Positions 1-11,856 of a stretch of DNA of 64,000 nucleotides are shown in pieces (within the stretch, counting starts at the first letter, position 1; every line of letters starts with the position of its first letter). Origin of the DNA: Harmonia axyridis. Its lineage: Eukaryota; Arthropoda; Insecta; Coleoptera; Coccinellidae. Where the stretch lies: positions 18,416,501-18,480,500 of the forward strand of contig NC_059504.1 in NCBI RefSeq assembly GCF_914767665.1. Reading direction: 5' to 3'. Position numbers and translations under genes: made by a program. A model generated the notes under the pieces. It did not search any database. It was not told where the DNA came from and worked only from the letters and a program-made list of their open reading frames with translations.

Positions 1-674
1 GATTTTTCTTTCATTAAATGATACTTTCGTTTAATTATTATGAAATATTTAAATGATCATTATAAAAGAAGAACCAAGAAACCAGTATACTGGTTTCTTG
101 CTTTGATTCTAATATGTTCCATTTAGTTCAAGATGGGTGAGTTGATTTTCTTATCGAAATTTATTGCATGTTGCATGTTGTTAATTAAACTAAATAAAGG
201 TAATACAGATCCGACCCAAAGAAAATTGTATAAGGGTCAAAATCACCTGGAAATCTACTTTGAATGACATTGTATGATATATCGTTGAATTCAGCGTTAA
301 AAGTTATTTCGAAAAATGTCATAAAATATGCAGGTCCGTATTGAAAAAAATTAGGTTGAGGGTGGCACAGAGAGTACGAAACGTTGGATACGAAATCTGA
401 TCACGTCAAATTGAGGTTAATTTACTGTCGAATAAAAAATTCCTGTAACATTTTTTGATGATATTTGAAATGAAGTGGGAAAAAAAGAAAAATCAAAATG
501 ATATAATTTACTTTTCTTATGATATCTCAATAACCGCCCCTGATAATCTCGATTTGTTTGAACTGCTTGATAATACTTCTATGCATGCAACTTTTTCTCC
601 TTTTGACCGACCTTCTAACTCTTATGGTTTAAAAGTTACCAATACAATCCCATTAAAAAAGTGGCCACCCTGTA
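1..674. mobile_element. Right half of a Tc1/mariner-type element with very long terminal inverted repeat
   Basis: The stretch is closely similar to 7490-8114, the right part of the complete copy at 6726-8114, and ends in the same GTGGCCACCCTGTA terminus followed by TA. The left half lies outside the window. The first bases correspond to the sequence just after the transposase stop codon of the complete copy. A short open frame at 455-694 lies in the terminal repeat and is not considered a gene. It is inserted in the EEPD1 gene. Confidence 0.75.
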
Positions 675-1057
675 TATCGTTTTTTAAAGTCTAATCTATG
701 AAATTTCAATGAATAAGAAAATATTAATTTTCTACTATGAAGTGGCATATTATGAAGAGAATGAGGATTGTTTCAAAGTTTCCAAAGGCATTTCCTAGCA
801 AAATCCTAAATGAAAAAAAAAACGAAAATGCAAATGACATACGTGATGTAATTGACATCATTGGTCCATCCAATTCGGTTCTTAACGCGTGATATAATGG
901 GTACGAATTATTACAGTTTTTAGACTTTTTTTTGCTTATGCAATAACACTTTAATTAGGTTAAATTAAATTAATGCATTTGCTTCTAAAACTGATTCATG
1001 ATGATGTTAATAAATACGTTAGTTTTTTTTTAATATCATGAAATTGATGAGACATAC
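675..1057. other. EEPD1 intron remainder, no feature seen
   Basis: AT-rich sequence between the left transposon and exon 2. No exon, RNA gene or clear repeat was recognised. Confidence 0.5.
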
Positions 1058-1455
1058 CCATTTTCTAGAATAGTCCTACAGACTACCTCCTTCACTCCTA
1101 AATTGGAAGCTTTTTCAACGGAAAAACAATCCAAATCCCAACTGGACACTCTGAAGGCAGGTCGGTCGTTCCTTGAGTACCTAAACAACTCCTTAACTAT
1201 TGGACGGGGAGAATAAGTAGATAATAATTCGAAAATATCAGTCATTGTCGATGCTAACAACCCATTTGCTGAACCGTTTTTGCAGGAATATCCCAGCATC
1301 TCACTGTTCCTGCAGCTACCATTGAGGGTTGAAATGTAGCTTTGTTTTTCCGGTTCAGGATCTGATATGTCCTCCTCGTTTTCGATGGTGAGGTATCTGC
1401 TAATGTTGTCCAGTCGTATGCAGTCGATGCATTTGATTTTTCGGAGATCTTCGAG
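1058..1455 (-). CDS. EEPD1: EEPD1-like exon 2
   Basis: 398 nt between an acceptor TTTTCAG (minus strand, just above 1455) and a donor GTATGTC (1057-1051). It encodes the end of the second HhH unit, an acidic linker and the first strand of the EEP fold, and leaves a split codon (2 nt). The next exon is not visible in 1-1057 and must lie outside the window. Confidence 0.85.
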
Positions 1456-4400
1456 CTGAAAACGAGGAAAATAATTTTAAATGCACTATTAATTTTTCAT
1501 GAAAAATATAAACAAATTTCCGGAAACAATTCAATCGAAGTATCAAAACAAAAAAGAAAAACGATAAAAAATTTAGTCATTGAAGCATCAATTATTTCAA
1601 ATTTAGAAGGAGATGTTCTATTGAAATTCTTCTATAGAATATCTCCCTCAAATTTCTATCAAATCTCAGAAAAAATACTATCTGAAGGTCCTGAATTTCC
1701 TTTTGGACTTAATACTATTATCCCTTTAGAAAAGGTTATATTGAAGGTGACTATGCCGATGAATAAAGTTGAATTTCTAAGAAAAAAATATATTTTACTC
1801 GTGAAATGTTAAAGAGAACGCCAGAATTTCACGTTTGCAGATGCTCCCTCTGGAAAAGCTGAAATTCGCATGGGACCATCTAAAACCCAAACAGGATACC
1901 AAATTCCATTAAACAGATAACATTTGCAGAAATAAAGTCTGTTATAAGAATTTTTGGACACACAGAACGATAAACAAACGCGAAACCAAAATAAATGTTC
2001 GGAATTGGCTGAAATACATTTTGCCAGTTGGAATCGTGTATGTGTTTCAGCATTTCTGTTTGAATGCATCATTCATCTAGTAATTTTACTGACCGTCTTT
2101 TATCTGAGACATCCTGTATATTTGATCACTCAAATGATTTTTATTGTCAAATACGACATCATGTTGTAATTGTGAAGTACATTCCAAAGGTTAAATATTA
2201 TAAAAAAAGAGTTTAAAAGTGATTGCATTAGATAACTTATTCCATTATTGACATTAATTCATTAGGTGTTTATTTTAGTTTTATAATGATCTAACAAATG
2301 TAGTGATTGAGGGAACATAATAATTGTTTGTGGAATTGATGTAAGAGTGAACATATATGGGTTAATTTTTTTTAAATTCTAGTCCACAGTGGTACTTCAT
2401 TATAGGACGTTTAAATGGAGGAGACATTTTTTTTTTCAAATAATAACTAGCTGCCCGCCCCGGCTTCGCACGTGTAATGTAAAATGTAACTAATGAAAAA
2501 AAATTACAAAATATATTAGGAAATAAAATGACACCCAAATATTCAAATCATACTATATTGCAATGTCCTATAATGTACAACATTTTTGGTTTTCCCTACT
2601 GGGGAGAAAACAAATAGATGGTTTTAACAACTCTCGAGCATGCAACGTACAACTGCCCATGCGAAAAACAAGGCAATTCAAGGTTTATTTATTTATTGAT
2701 CGAAAATACACAATACAATGATGTGCATCTCACAAATTTTTAACGATTGACCTTGGGATTTATCATACAGTAATAAACATCCACAATTTTACTATATTAT
2801 TATGAATAATAATAATAATGTTTATTGACTAAATCCTATATGATTTATATTATATTGAATGAAATATATTTATTTGAGTGATTTCCGATTAAATATGCAA
2901 ATTTGAATAGTTGGAATCCGATATTTTTCCTGATTATCGAATTTATAATAAGCAGAATATTTATTATTTTCTGTATCTACCTGCTGAAATTCAAGGTTTG
3001 GCAACTTTTGCTCTCCGAGTGTCATCGGTTGTTTCACGTCGTTTGGCGCGCTTGAAGTTTGTTTTCTGAATTTCTGATATATTTAGGTATTTATTTCAAT
3101 ATATTTTGAGTTAATATAAAACGTTGATTCACAATGGGACATAAGAAGTGCGTTCTTTGTAGAGAAATTCGCGAGTTGAGTGAAATATCGTATCACTGAT
3201 ATGTTTTCATTTCCGCGCGCTTCATGTCAAATTTGATAGATCATTTTGGAAACAAAATTTGCCTACTGAAAATGACATATGCTCTCTCTATTAATGTTTA
3301 TTACTCGGAGTTTGAAGGAAAGTAGATGATTGAATTGAAACGAAAATTATTCTTTCTTATTTTACCAGGATTATTGATATAATGCAAAAGCATTTAGGAA
3401 CACGTAATTTTGTTGATTGTAGGAATAAATTATCGAACTCATAATTTTACAGGTTTGTCGAAATCGAATCATTTTCTTTTCAATTCAGTCGTCTACTTTC
3501 TGTCAGGCAACCCAAAATACATCCTTCGAAGTGTCAAATTATACTCTATGATTGTTCGCTCGGTCGGAAGAAACAGGAGAGCCTTTTTATACTTTTCCGT
3601 ACCTACAATTTTTTTCGGGAAAATTCTGTTGTATAAAACTTCTCATGACACTACTGAACACAAAAAAAAATGGCCCAATTTGGTGAAGTCGTTTGAACGT
3701 GATGGCATTACATAATATCCATAGATCCTCTTTTATATACCTGATATAGATTTCACGGTGATGATATATTTTAATATCGGAATTTTAAATTGCGGAAATC
3801 AGTTATTTACCCCGAATGCGCACGACATTCATATTGTACACAGATTGAATTAAATGAACTGAAGGTCGGATATTTTCGTTTCTACTTTCACAAAGTAAAG
3901 CGATCTCTCAGATGATGGTTTTACATGAAATATCGTTCGGTACCATCAAGTACCAACGGGATACAATGTGGGAAGCCAAGGTTAATTCTAACCGCAAAAA
4001 GCACATTCAAGTGCGTCAAGAATAGACGACACTCTTCATTTTCCTGAAATATAAAATTAGCGAAATTGAAATGGGAAATTATTGCAACATAGGTGCACCA
4101 TATAAAGGTATTCAAATTTCAACTGCATTCTGAAACGTTAATTTTCGACAAACTGGCACACGTTACTAATTATTGATTATGCTAATTATAAAATTGTTGC
4201 GTACTGGCCATTGATTATTAATTTGCAAACAGGAAATTTGTCTGAATCTAACGTAATTTGAACTTGATGATTGAAGACGAATTCAAATTATTAAAAATCC
4301 ATCAGCTAGGTATTTTAAAGTGACAATATAAATAGAGAGAAATTAATTAAACCGAACACGTTAACACGTACAATGAAGTGGAGAATGTGGAACGATTACC

Positions 4401-7400
4401 TTGATGAAACTGCATTCTGAAAGGTGATGGAATACTTCATAAGATAAAATATTTTATTTAAGCATTTCAGATAAAAGAATACCTATCTCACTTCTAAAAC
4501 AAATATAGGAGAGAAATAACCGAACAGCCATTGTTTATTTCGTTTTCTATAGTTAGAGAGATAAGATTAAGTTCAATACAAAAATTTGGGAATCATTTCA
4601 TTCAATAGAGACCTGTCGTTCAATAAATATTTAAACAAAACTTGGGTAATAAAGTGATAGAGGTATAATGTAAATATACTAACTGACAAAGAAATTGCAA
4701 CACCCAGAAGGAGCTGTTTAAATTTTGATTTTTTTAGGTAAAACATAGATAGTATAGTAAGGAGTAAATGATTGAATTTGGAGAAAAAAATCGTAAAGGT
4801 TTTTTTCATGTAAATTTTTGTTACTTAAATATTGTAGCCGTCTTTGCAAGTTTTTTTTTAAATTTTACAACAAACCAGCTGTTCGAGAAGAACCAAAGTC
4901 GATGCTTAGTTGTTAAAATGCCTAGAGCACGTGTACGCGGAACTTATCGCCACCTAAGTGAATTTGAAAGAGGTTGAATTATTGTTCTACGGAAGGCGGG
5001 GTTTGTCATTTCGAGAAATCGCTAACCGTACGAACAGAAATCCAACTATTGTTATGAGATGTTGTCAAGCTTGGTTTGATAATGCTCAAAATCGAAGAAA
5101 AGTAGGCACCGGACGTCGAAGGGACACAAATGAAGTTCAAGATCGACGTCTAAGACTTATGGCCATTAGAGACCGATTTGCGACAACTCGATCTTTGGCT
5201 GATGGGTGGTTAGGAGAACAAGGCCATTCTGTAACTGTCCGAACGGTTTACCGCAGGATAAGGTCTTTTGGACTGCAGCATTATCGACCTCATCTTGTGC
5301 TATCTGACGGTTGAGCATCGCCGGCAACGATTACATTGGCGCAGAGAACGTCAACATTGGAATGTGGAATGGCATCAGGTCGTCTTTTATGATGAATCTC
5401 GATTCTCCTTGGGTGCACATGATGGCCGAAGAAGGGTTAGACGACGTCGGAGGAAAGATGTGAACCTCAGTTTGATGTTGAGCGTCATGTATACCGGACA
5501 GTAGGCGTTATGGTATGGGGTGCTGTAGCACATGCAATTAGTAGGTCACCTTTAGTCTTTATTCGAGGTAACATGACAGCGCTGCGTTACTTTCAAAAAT
5601 AGTGGAGCCATATGTTCTCCCTTATCATAACCGATTCAAGAATTCAATATTTCAGCAAGATAATGCCCGACCTCATGTTGCCAGAGTTAGTTTGAACTTT
5701 TTCGAAGCGACCCATGTTATTTTTTTTGCCATGGCCGCCCATATCCCCCGATCTTTCGACCATAGAGCATGTTTGGGACATCATGGGTAGAAGGCTTGGA
5801 AATTTACCCCAGCCCCCACGAACTTTGGCGGCTCTGAGACATGAAGTACAGGTATCTTGGAATAGTATCCCTCAAGAAGATATTTCATCAATTCCGAGAA
5901 GAGTTGGGGAGTGTATAGATAATCGCGGTGGACAAACACATTATTGACATTTTTCTTTTAAATATTGTAAACCCTTCGTTTTTTCTCCAAATTTCATTCA
6001 TTTACTCCTTGCTATACTATCCATGTTTCACCAGAAAAGATTTAAAATTTAAACAGCTCCGTCTGGGCGTTGCAGTTTCTTTGTCAGTTAGTATAAAAAA
6101 AACAATCATTCGCCGCTAGTATTCCGGCTTTTCCTCGCTTGAAATAATAAATCTGGAAACTCGAATACACTTTCAACCGAAGAAAAATAAATCTATATTC
6201 CCCGTACATGTATTATTGATTTCTAGTGGTGAGGTATTCTCAGAATTTGAACGTTCAACGAAACATAGAAATACCTCATATTGAGAGCTAATAATGGAAA
6301 ACACAAAGGGTATTCATCCATAATTCAATGAATGTTCCTACTTATTAGTTGATCCAATTATATGTGACCTGTTCCCTAGAACCAAGGACTTGACTCCTAC
6401 AAACTTAAACAATATTGGCGTTATTTAAAACCTCAGCCTCTATTTTCGTTCTATTTGGCTTTTAGGAGCGAACAAAAGGTTTCAATTATGTTCATATCTT
6501 TGTCGAGGCGATAATTTGGGTCCTAAATAGAGTTGATTCACCTGAAACAAGCCACTAGACTGGACAAAAAGCAATGATACTGTCCGTCTTAAAAATATGA
6601 AAGTTATGAATGAATATAGGGTATAGTACTTCTTTGCAGGGCCGCCGCCAGGAGCGGCATACCGGACAATTTGTTAATAAAACAAGACTTTTTGCACCCC
6701 TAAGATCTACGTCTGCTTTTTACTATACAGGGTGGCCACTTTTTCAATGGGATTGTATTGGTAACTTTTAAACCATAAGAGTTAGAAGGTCGGTCAAATG
6801 GAGAAAAAGTTGCATGCATAGAAGCATTATCAAGCAAATCAAACAAATCGAGATTATCAGGGCCGGTTATTGAGATATCATAAGAGAAGTAAATTTTGTC
6901 ATTTTGATTTTTCTTTTTTTCTCACTTTATTTCAAATATTATCAAAAAAAGTTACAGAAATTTTTATTCGGCAGTAAATTGTTCTCAATTTGACGTAATC
7001 AGATTTCGTATCCAACGTTTCGTGCTCTCTGGGCCACCCTCAACCTCATTTTTTTCAATACGGACCTGTATATTTTATAACACTTTACGAAATAACTTTT
7101 AACGCTGAATTCAACGAGATATCATACAATGTCATTCAAAGTTGATTTTCAGGTGATTTTGACCCTTATCCAATTTTCTTTGGGTCGGATCTGTAGTGAA
7201 TGCAATTTATCAAAAACTGATGTTAATAAAATAGTCAAGAGACGCGAATACAATGATTTTAAATTTGAATACCAAGCCTTGCAAAACTTATATCGTAATG
7301 ATATGACAAATCCAACAATAGTGATTTCTCGCGAGAAGATTGAGAATGTATTGGAAGGTATTCAAGAAGACGAAATAAGCAAATGTATAAGAAGTATGGG

Positions 7401-10400
7401 TTCCAGAACCATTAAGTGCATTTTACAAAATGGTGGACATTTCGAACACTTACTTCATTCATTTTTATTTACTTTCGAATAATCATTCGATTTTTCTTTC
7501 ATTAAATGATAATTCGTTCAATTATTATGAATTGAAATATGTAAATAATTATTACTTGTTTCTTGATTTCCATTTAGTTCAAGATGAGTAAGTTGATTTT
7601 CTCATCGAAATGTATTGCATGTTGTTAATTAAACTAAATGTAATACAGATCAGACCCAAAGAAATTTGGATAAGGGTCAAAATCACCTGAATATCAAGTT
7701 TGAATGACATTGTATGATATATCGTTGAATTTAGCGTTGAAAGTTATTTTGAAAAGTGTCATAAAATATGCAGGTCCGTATTGAAAAAAATGAGGTTGAG
7801 GGTAGTCTAGACAGTACGAAACGTTGGATACGAAATCTGATTACGTAAAATTGAGGATATTTTACTGTCGAATAAAAAATTCCTGTAACATTTTTTGATA
7901 ATATTTGAAATAAAGTGAGAAAAAAAGAAAAATCAAAATGACAGAATTTACTTTTCTTATGATATCTCAATAACCGTCCCTGATAATCTCGATTTGTTTG
8001 AACTGCTTGACAATGCTTCTATGAATGCAACTTTTTCTCCATTTGACCGACCTTCTAACTCTTATGGTTTAAAAGTTACCAATGTAATCCCATTGAAAAA
8101 GTGGCCACCCTGTATACTTATAAATAGCTTGTCGTATTTTTAAACAATGCAGAACTTTATGTTTCAGTTGAAAAATACGATTTCATATGAAATTGAATAG
8201 ATGCCTGAGAAAAATAACAGAGGCTCCTTTAACAAAAATTCATATAAATGAGGTAAAGCAGGGCGGCGAAATTTTATTTTGACAGGGCGCTAAAATATCT
8301 GGCGGCGGCCCTGCTTTTTCGATAGAATAATATTTCTGTTTTGAATAGCTGAAAAAAATTGCACAATATTTGCTTAGTATGTTAGTGATACAATACATTT
8401 CGATAAATATGTCATAATATATATTGTCTTAACTAAATTACTTTTTGACATGATAGAAAAGAGCAAAAACAGGGCCGCATTTAGCCCTAGATGCAACTCT
8501 GGCCAAATAATATAATTGTGCCCCTTCTCGCATTTCCTTATGGTGACTCAAATTCAAAATAAAATAATGGTAAAAGAAAAATTGCCCCTACATCATGATT
8601 GTGTAGAGACTCTTACATTCTCATTTCATTGAGTAATTCTTTAATGAAACAACAATTTGACAATCTTATATACAAAATGATTCAGCGCGATGGCCTATTA
8701 GACGTTTATGGAAAACTAATCATAATTTTGTGCTGAAAATTTGTAGGTTCGGGTTTGAGACAATGCCTTTTCTCCCTAGAATATGTTCAGATCTCTACAA
8801 CTTCCGGTTATACCGGAAACAAACTACTACTTCCTTATTTCAAATGGCACACCCAGTATATATTTATCATTAGATAGCTTTTTTGAAGACTATTTCAGCA
8901 ATATGCCATACCTTGGGTAGAAACTCAACGGTCTATGAGTTAATAGGATTCTTATGAAAAAAAAAATGGTGGCGACGAGGACTGACTTTTTTTTAATATT
9001 TCTGCAGAAAACGTTTTTTCGAAAAAACATTTTCGATTCTGCAAACACGTAGTATCATGAAACTGTTTGCGGTTTGGACCAAAAATGTACAGGGTGTTTA
9101 TGAGAAGATCATGAACTTGGACAACTCAAACTCATCAAAACTCAAAATTTTTCAAATTTGAACATATATTTTTTATCATTTCAGTCGATTCTACGTATAA
9201 AAAGAGAGGGGCTTACTCAAGCAAATCCTATACCTAAAAAGTTATCGAGGAAGAACTTTAAATGAGGAAATCCCGCAATTTTTGAATATGTAGAGTAATC
9301 CGTAACTCCCGAAAACACAAAAAAAAACTAAAATTCGATGTTTGGATAACTATATTTGACATTTCATGAATTGTAATCAATTATTCGTAATTGAAAATTC
9401 CATTTTTCAGAGACAACAGATCCGATCGATTTGACATTCTGCATGCAGATATGTAATAAAATTCCGAGCCAGGTTTAAGATGTCTAAAATACTGATGTGT
9501 TCACTGGTTAGATTTTGTTCAAGATAAAGATAATTCTGGCAGCTCGGCTCGACATGGGTCCCTATTCGCTGTTCTTCCTTAAGGTGGCGCTATAAAAATA
9601 ACTGACCAATCAATGGCATCATTTTAAAATTTTCATTTGTTCTGTCAAAAGTTGATCGACTTTAATTTAACCTCCAAACGATATTGACAGAATGATGACG
9701 TGAGCACCATAAGAAACGATGCCGAAATCAAGTGAAAAAGAGCCAATATAATTGAAATCCAAGAAGGCTGGTCCCTTCAAAAGTCACTTTAAGAGTAAGT
9801 GAGCACACCATTGTTTTAGACATCTTAGCCAAGTGCTAAATTTCATGTTGATGATCACCAGAACCATAGAAAAATTCGAGCGGAATATAAAATTTTCAAA
9901 CGATTTTCATTGCAGAACGCAATTGAAAGTTTCAGGGAAAAGTTTAGAAAATAACAAACGAAAAACAACACCGAATCAAATGAAAAGCCGTATCTGCCAC
10001 TTTATGGATTTCATTACAGAACAACGTTCGTTAGATATGGATATTCACAATAGTACAACACGAAATCATTCGATATTTAATAACCTTCTCGTTTTTGTTT
10101 GAGGTCGTTCGACTAAAAAAGGTTTTGAATCGATCGCCACGTTATTAGCCATTGAGGTTCCATAGCTCACTACAAAAACCAATACGAAATTGTACGTTAT
10201 TCGACATGATATTCATGATTGATTTATGTACACAAGAAAGGGGCGATGCCTAAAACGAATAATTAGGATTGTCACGGTTAATATTTTATTAACACTATTT
10301 GGGACGCTGATTCAACTCGAATATTCCAAAAATTATGTTGGAATATTGCATTAAATTGAATATAGAAGACGAAACTTTTTCTTCGACCATTTTCATTCAC

Positions 10401-11856
10401 TTATTATTTGCCATACTATTTTCCAAAATAGTACTCGGAATTGGACAACTGAAAATAAAAATTTATTAATTTTTATAATTGAAGAAAATTCCATGATTCT
10501 GATTAATTAATCTTTCGGAATTTGGTAACATTTGGATCAAAAATTCGAGTTTCATATCGAAAAAAAAATTAACCACATAAAAGGAAAGGAAGAAGAATAT
10601 TGAAAAAAAACACACATTCACCTGAGTTGAAATTTTGAGTGCAAATGTGAAATAGCAATTTCAAACTTAATGCAAAATATCACCAAAAAAAAAGATACCC
10701 AATAGGTGTTTCTGTAACAAAAAAATCCAACTAGGTCAAAATTCAGTTAGAATATTTGAAACAACTATTCCAATGTTCATGCCAAAATGTGCCACCAGAA
10801 TTTTACTTATTTACTTCTTATTAATCTTTCACTAGTCAAATTGAATTTTTTAATGAAACGATTCATTTTGGTAAAAAATAATCCAAAAAAACTTATGATT
10901 AAATCAATGACAGACTTAATCTAGAGATGTTCGATAGGAATATCAACCTATTTTTCCTCTTGATGATTATTTCAAAAATAATGTGTAGGTAGGTAGATTA
11001 GGTATATGGGAAACAATTCTCATTATAAAATGGATTAAAAGTAAGCAAAAGTTTTAATCATACAAAGCTCATTTTTATCGTTAAACCAAATCGATTACTC
11101 ATACTGCCTAAGCATAGGAAAAACCTATAAATCTTATTTCAATCGCTGTATAATAAAGTGTTTATTCAATGAAAAATGAGGTTGAAAATACCCACAGTTA
11201 CCTAATGTTTTACATCTTGAAGAGTTTTCCTCATAATACATAATACATTTTCCTCACAATACATTGAATACATTAACCACATGAAAAATGTCTTTATTTT
11301 CTGCATATTTTATTTAAAAGAAATGACTCACCTTTTTAAATGGTCCTTTCTTACATCTGTAGTAAACAATAGCTGCTGCGATCTCTTGAGTTATCCCATG
11401 CACTAATTGAAGTTCAAATATTGTAGCCACATTAACATTTACTAATTTGCTAGTTTTTGTGATTGTTGTTCGAGAATCAACACTTTTCAAACTATCAAAA
11501 CTTTGTGAAGAGTAGCGAATACCGGTTTTAGTGCTCACACAAACATAGTGTTTTATTTTACTGAGTCTTTCGGCCCCCATACCAGGAACAACAACTAAAT
11601 CTTCTACTTTCTGATAATATCCAATGGCTTTTCGGTGCTTGATTATGTTTTTTGATAACTCCAAATCTATATCACGTACTTTCAAGAGTTCATTTTCATT
11701 AGCTGTATTTATATTAATTAAATCTATCTGGGGTTCATCATCAAAGATGGCAAATGTATGGCTCAAATTATTATTTCCATTTAAAAATATCTGTGAGTTG
11801 AAAATATTGCGGGTTTTTCTCCTATTTTTTTTAGCCATACTCAGTGGTTGCCCCAT
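1058..11856 (-). CDS. EEPD1: EEPD1-like protein (HhH plus endonuclease/exonuclease/phosphatase fold), 5' part; exons 11332-11856 and 1058-1455
   Basis: Homologue of EEPD1, a membrane-tethered protein of the exonuclease/endonuclease/phosphatase superfamily; the vertebrate protein is linked to replication-fork processing and cholesterol efflux. Exon 1 encodes 175 residues with two helix-hairpin-helix units (about 47-106, with ININTANENELL and VVVPGMGAERL, and about 138 onward, with VNVNVATIFELQLVHGI). The second unit finishes in exon 2 (LEDLRKIKCID). Exon 2 ends in the start of the EEP domain (VSSWDLDCFSVEKASNLGVK), closely matching vertebrate EEPD1. The splice joins in phase 0. The catalytic part must lie beyond the left edge. 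The start at 11856 reads MGQPLS, which fits an N-myristoylation site (Gly2, Ser6) as in the vertebrate protein, so this ATG is preferred over the next at residue 7. It is divergent from DZIP1. Family assignment is strong; function is inferred from homology. Confidence 0.88.
1456..2446. other. EEPD1 intron 1, unassigned; one imperfect hairpin
   Basis: No exon is recognisable. At about 1598-1653 there is an imperfect hairpin with arms of about 23 bp (left arm AAATTTAGAAGGAGATG, right arm its near complement). Further short AT-rich repeats look like old transposon debris. Confidence 0.4.
2447..2690 (-). mobile_element. Helitron 3' end with helicase remnant
   Basis: On the minus strand, 2690 to about 2580 translates to CFSHGQLYVACSRV, the conserved C-terminal motif of the PIF1-type helicase in Helitron Rep/Hel proteins. 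It is followed by YLFSPQ, a stop codon, and GKPKMLY, where intact proteins usually have an uninterrupted motif. Downstream the element runs into a GC-rich segment (2450-2472) and ends in CTAG followed by T, the form expected for a Helitron 3' terminus (CTRR before a host T). Only a short decayed fragment remains. Confidence 0.65.
2691..4676. other. EEPD1 intron 1, about 2 kb without a recognised gene
   Basis: Simple-sequence patches (AAT/ATT near 2795-2825) and AT-rich unique-looking sequence. A short reading frame from 3134 (MGHKKCVLCREI) vaguely resembles the start of a THAP domain but stops after 21 codons. No splice structure or other homology was recognised. Confidence 0.4.
4677..6093 (+). 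mobile_element. Tc1-like DNA transposon, copy 1
   Basis: The terminal inverted repeats (left ACTAACTGACAAAGAAATTG; right its near complement at 6066-6092) are flanked by TA, as expected for Tc1/mariner. The element is about 1.4 kb and carries a decayed transposase on the plus strand. Related copies lie at 37603-38836 (opposite orientation) and 60957-63229. Confidence 0.9.
4918..5947 (+). pseudogene. Tc1-like transposase (DD34E type), broken
   Basis: Reading begins at the ATG at 4918 (MPRARVRGTYRHLSEFERG) and continues after a frameshift near 4970 with LSFREIANRTNRN, a helix-turn-helix DNA-binding part. The catalytic domain shows VVFYDESRFSL (first Asp), FQQDNARPHVA (second Asp) and STIEHVWDIMGRRL (Glu), in that order. 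The frame changes near 4970, 5310, 5510-5600 and 5720, so the copy cannot make an intact enzyme. Intact family members are about 340 residues, matching the span. Identification is firm from the catalytic motifs. Confidence 0.88.
6094..6636. other. EEPD1 intron 1, unassigned spacer
   Basis: AT-rich sequence between two transposons. Nothing recognised. Confidence 0.4.
6726..8114 (+). mobile_element. Tc1/mariner-type element with terminal repeats of about 465 bp
   Basis: Begins TACAGGGTGGCCAC and ends GTGGCCACCCTGTA, with TA on both sides (6724-6725, 8115-8116). The inverted arms extend from 6726 to about 7193 and from about 7647 to 8114, unusually long. The unique centre holds the end of a transposase reading frame. 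A second copy's right half occupies 1-674. Confidence 0.85.
7194..7482 (+). pseudogene. C-terminal fragment of a mariner-type transposase
   Basis: The open frame reads CSECNLSKTDVNKIVKRREY and ends ILQNGGHFEHLLHSFLFTFE. The ending IKCILQNGGHFEHLL matches the usual C-terminus of an insect mariner-related transposase group. The catalytic domain is absent, removed by internal deletion. The upstream part of the open frame (7129-7190) lies in the inverted repeat, so it is not counted as protein. Confidence 0.5.
8314..8686. other. EEPD1 intron 1, unassigned spacer
   Basis: AT-rich sequence with no recognised feature. Confidence 0.4.
8687..9420. mobile_element. Truncated copy of the fold-back element seen at 28873-33963
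   Basis: Begins GCGATGGCCTATTAGACG and follows the left arm of the element at 28873 for about 0.6 kb, including the shared segment around TGGTGGCGACGAGGACTG. The matching right arm is missing, so the copy is truncated near 9420. No coding potential was seen. Confidence 0.65.
9476..9827. mobile_element. MITE of about 350 bp
   Basis: The ends are inverted repeats (TAAGATGTCTAAAA at the left, TTTTAGACATCTTA at the right), extended inward by TGTGTTCACT / AGTGAGCACACCA. A diverged second copy lies at about 19938-20253 with the same interior (TTCATTTGTTCTGTCAAAA, AAGAAGGCTGGTCCCTTCAA). It is non-coding and its superfamily is undetermined. Confidence 0.7.
9828..11331. other. EEPD1 intron 1, 1.5 kb without a recognised gene
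   Basis: Very AT-rich. An open frame at 9833-10102 has no recognisable domain and lies beside the MITE; it is treated as chance. No exon or repeat boundary is clear. Confidence 0.4.
11332..11856 (-). CDS. EEPD1: EEPD1-like exon 1
   Basis: 525 nt, 175 codons, ending in phase 0. The donor GTGAGT (minus strand) follows an AAAAAG codon pair at 11332. It carries the myristoylation-type N-terminus, a basic stretch at residues 9-16 and the two HhH motifs. Confidence 0.88.

Larger units (their letters stand above)
6637..8313. mobile_element. hAT-like non-autonomous element hosting another transposon
   Basis: The left end CAGGGCCGCCGCCAG (6637) and the right end CTGGCGGCGGCCCTG (ending 8313) form inverted repeats. 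The flanks CTTCTTTG and CTTTTTCG (8 bp, 6 matches) look like a decayed 8-bp target-site duplication, which suits the hAT superfamily. Most of the interior is the later insertion at 6726-8114; only about 90 bp at the left and 200 bp at the right belong to the outer element. No transposase of its own is visible. Confidence 0.65.

Noticed and set aside
455..694. Small open frame as a gene
   Set aside because: It lies wholly inside the long terminal inverted repeat of a transposon, and the homologous copies do not keep the frame.
3134..3196. Start of a second THAP gene (MGHKKCVLCREI)
   Set aside because: It stops after 21 codons with no donor site and no HRFP-like continuation. The resemblance is limited to one Cys pair.
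3410..3715. 101-codon open frame
   Set aside because: No domain, biased toward AT-rich codons expected by chance, and no conserved repeat or splice context.
9833..10102. 89-codon open frame as a gene
   Set aside because: No recognisable domain, no splice context, and it lies inside the EEPD1-like intron beside a MITE.
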